From the NCBI RefSeq assembly GCF_051967575.1, contig NZ_JBQCJW010000030.1, forward strand, positions 1-44,104: a DNA stretch of 44,104 bases, read 5' to 3'. This stretch comes from Solibacillus silvestris_B. Its GTDB lineage: Bacteria; Bacillota; Bacilli; Bacillales_A; Planococcaceae. Below are positions 42,399-44,104 of the stretch, in pieces. Position numbers and translations under genes: made by a program. How positions within the stretch are numbered: position 1 is the first letter of the stretch; each line of letters opens with the position of its first letter. The notes beneath the pieces were generated by a model, which saw only the letters and a list, made by a program, of their open reading frames with translations, was not told where the DNA came from and did not search any database.

Positions 42399-42839
42399 TT
42401 ATCTAGAAAAATTTTCAATTTTCTTTAGTTTTACACTCTCTAAAATACCAAGCTCATTTTTCTTTTCTACAAAATTATCTTCATCAAGAGGTCCAAATAC
42501 CTTTCCGCTTTTAAACTCTAATATCCAAAAATGTTCATCTTCTTTATTTGGAATTTGATAGCCGTTACTACTATTTGGATCGTTCATCAAACCAAGTTGT
42601 TTTACAAGAATATAGTTGTCATCCCAATTTACCTCAGTGACTTCTGATGGAATAACTTCTGGACCCCATTGGTTATCACTAATTTTAGGTGATATAAAAA
42701 TTTGGTGAGCAGATGTTCGCACAACAGAGTAATCTCCTGGAAGGTCAATATCATAATCTGCTAAACCAGCACAACCTGTTAATACAAGCAAGGAAAAGAG
42801 TGCAACTATTGAATAGTAAAAGATATGTTTTTTAAACAA
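42399..42839 (-). CDS. Small lipoprotein, DUF3997-like
   Basis: This 146-residue protein starts at TTG (42839) behind GGGGTGG. A signal peptide ends in the lipobox LTGCAG (lipid-modified Cys about residue 23). The mature part ('DYDIDLPGDYSVVRTSAHQI', 'VNWDDNYILVKQ', 'FWILEFKSGKVFGPLDEDNF') fits the DUF3997 family of small Bacillus lipoproteins of unknown role; this name is from memory of the pattern. It stands alone, with its own terminator. Confidence 0.78.
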   Translation of the reverse strand: MFKKHIFYYSIVALFSLLVLTGCAGLADYDIDLPGDYSVVRTSAHQIFISPKISDNQWGPEVIPSEVTEVNWDDNYILVKQLGLMNDPNSSNGYQIPNKEDEHFWILEFKSGKVFGPLDEDNFVEKKNELGILESVKLKKIENFSR

Positions 42840-43014
42840 TTAACCACCCCATACAATTATATTTGTTTGCTAAATCCATCAAATTAAAGGACTTCAACAA
42901 ACAAGCATTAATCACTTTTTGACTTTACGCTTCTTCAACTTTCCTACATAATTAACTTAAGAATATTATTCCTGACCTTTAAATTTATTTTAACATATAT
43001 GACCTATTCCCCTT

Positions 43015-43041
43015 GAAAAAGTTCGCTTAACAGAAGCGAAC
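43015..43041 (-). terminator. Minus-strand terminator of decayed gene
   Basis: GTTCGCTT (43021-43028) pairs with AAGCGAAC (43034-43041). On the minus strand it is followed by TTTTTC. It belongs to the transposase remnant to its right. Confidence 0.7.
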
Positions 43042-43063
43042 TACCTTAAATAAATGATATTTT

Positions 43064-43195
43064 TTAAATCGAACTTTTATCGGTAAATCCCAATCGTTGG
43101 GCAGGTGTTTTCATTGTTCCGTTAGACTTAAAGGCAAAACAAAAGTTATAATACGTTCGCAGGATGGTGATTGCCAATTGCGCATACTTAGGATT
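43064..43195 (-). pseudogene. C-terminal remnant of a DDE-type transposase
   Basis: The frame reads 'NPKYAQLAITILRTYYNFCF' and 'GTMKTPAQRLGFTDKSSI' then stops. The 'YYNFCFAFKS...KTPAQRLGFTDK' pattern is the usual end of integrase-core (DDE) insertion-sequence transposases. No start, catalytic part or inverted repeats survive nearby, so the element cannot be named. Confidence 0.5.
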
Positions 43196-43589
43196 CTACT
43201 TGGAATAAATATAACTTTTCCCATCTCCGCGAGCAGTAGTTAAAGGTCTTTCTATCCAATTCGTACCTTGTTTAGCACTAGTTTTAAAAACACCGCATAA
43301 ATTTTTGCGGTCTTTCCAAATTGAATGCGAATTGGCGTCCCAAATTTGTTGCTATTTAATGTTTTCTCTCCATCAACCGAACCCGTTACTAACACAGGCG
43401 TCATTTTATTTTAGAAAAATAACTTTACGCATACATACTGCGGAAATGATAATTTTTATTAGCGATACTTAAAAATATGACCCGTTTGTTGAATAGAGTC
43501 CCTAACATTTTTAAACAACTTTATTATCTGTATACAGTTGCAGAAGAACAGAGTTGTTATTTTGATTGCTCATTCTTTTTTTAACTACC
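43196..43589. other. Decayed region, further remnant
   Basis: The minus strand around 43410-43250 reads open as 'TPVLVTGSVDGEKTLNSNKF' and 'GTPIRIQFGKTAKIYAVFLK', then meets stops. It may be another gene fragment; no family is recognised. Nothing else is seen. Confidence 0.3.
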
Positions 43590-43627
43590 GTACCCAACAT
43601 TTTATACATGTATAAAATATTGGGTAC
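43590..43627. repeat. 38-bp near-perfect palindrome
   Basis: The sequence GTACCCAACATTTTATACA is followed directly by its reverse complement with one mismatch, centred on TACATGTA (about 43605-43612). It is large and symmetric enough for an operator or a cruciform. A second inverted repeat, ATTGGTTT (from 43669) with AAACCAAT, follows closely. Confidence 0.7.
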
Positions 43628-43732
43628 ATACAGTATCAACTATTCAACCTAACTAACCTAAATATAACATTGGTTTACTGAAGCTTGGTCAAAACCAATG
43701 AATTCTTATGATATTAGTAAAACAATATTTAG

Positions 43733-44032
43733 ATGGTGGGATGTAGTATATCTCCTCATGCCAAAAAGTTAGAAATGAGGTATTTAGAAAATAATAATTT
43801 ATTTTCTGTTCCTTTTTTTTATAATATGAATTCTTGTCAGTGGGAGATTGATAATTTAATATTAAATCAAAATTCTTTGTATTTTTTCTGTTTAAATGAT
43901 TCTAACTATTTTTTAGACCCTTTAAATCAAAATATACATACAGCTAAAAATTCCATGATATATTCTGTTCACAATCAACATATAAATGGAACAGAAATCT
44001 ATTCGGATTTAATATTTTCTGTCCAGTTGTAA
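43733..44032 (+). CDS. Unrecognised small protein, uncertain start
   Basis: The frame encodes 99 residues rich in Asn, Tyr, Phe and Leu ('FFYNMNSCQWEIDNLILNQN', 'LYFFCLNDSNYFLDPLNQ'). There is no ribosome binding site before the ATG at 43733, and the frame could be a fragment of a larger protein or begin at a later codon. It has no signal peptide. The very low GC differs from the rest of the window and fits acquired DNA. No family is recognised. Confidence 0.4.
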   Translation: MVGCSISPHAKKLEMRYLENNNLFSVPFFYNMNSCQWEIDNLILNQNSLYFFCLNDSNYFLDPLNQNIHTAKNSMIYSVHNQHINGTEIYSDLIFSVQL

Positions 44033-44036
44033 CCGT

Positions 44037-44104
44037 CAAGTAGTTTTGGACACTTTCTGCCCATTAAATTTGAACACTTTTCTCTTAAAATAATGTCTGT
44101 CGAT
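44037..44104. other. Possible insertion-sequence end at window edge
   Basis: Directly after the small gene, GTCAAGTAGTTTTGGACACT and TTTGAACACTTTTCTC form a GACACTTT/GAACACTTT-type repeated pattern like that at the ends of some insertion sequences. The element would lie outside the window, so this is only a suggestion. Confidence 0.2.

Overview
The window (about 38% GC by eye) comes from a Gram-positive, S-layer-bearing member of the Bacillales, most likely Planococcaceae (Solibacillus/Lysinibacillus type). The reasons are five proteins with SLH cell-wall anchoring repeats, strong AGGAGG ribosome binding sites, GTG/TTG starts, lipoboxes, and the style of the genes. Genus-level placement is inference.

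Layout. 1-5.4 kb: a lipoprotein and a giant SLH surface protein. 5.8-8.9 kb: an overlapping gene pair coding for a HipA-like kinase and a HipA-N/HIRAN protein, facing an unrecognised gene broken by one in-frame stop. 9.7-11 kb: a minus-strand graspetide (omega-ester RiPP) locus, ATP-grasp ligase plus precursor. 11.8-22.7 kb: two further SLH proteins of one paralogous family, a secreted nuclease of the endonuclease/exonuclease/phosphatase fold, a group II intron-like element that holds a TetR gene where a maturase would sit, and a 5'-truncated fragment with repeated HID (DUF1533-like) domains. 23-28 kb: a REP-associated tyrosine transposase (RAYT) with GGGGACGGTTCTCCTGTCCC-type REP sequences scattered around it, a beta-CASP metallo-beta-lactamase RNase-like protein, and a SWIM zinc-finger pseudogene cut by a REP. 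28-34 kb: a fourth SLH paralogue, then a non-coding region of AAAGTAGAAC repeats phased at exactly 21 bp. These arrays lie on both sides of an Rgg-type regulator and a divergent 15-codon hydrophobic peptide gene. 34-37 kb: two unrecognised tandem genes. 37.4-40.8 kb: an SLH/NHL-repeat protein followed by a FecR-like coiled-coil protein with Cys/Glu-rich repeats. 41-44 kb: decayed integrase and transposase remnants, a small lipoprotein, a 38-bp palindrome and an unplaced ORF.

How it fits together. Most of the window is accessory, surface-oriented DNA. The SLH paralogues share the N-terminal half and differ in C-terminal modules, which suggests module swapping. REPs have inserted at gene ends and become part of two reading frames. 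Three 100-N gaps each fall inside a near-identical tandem repeat, and the flanks of each join seamlessly once the Ns are removed, so they look like repeat-collapse scaffold gaps.

Best candidates for new biology: the Rgg/short-peptide circuit embedded in 21-bp phased arrays, the intron with TetR cargo, the ATP-grasp-first graspetide locus, and the split HipA with a HIRAN domain.
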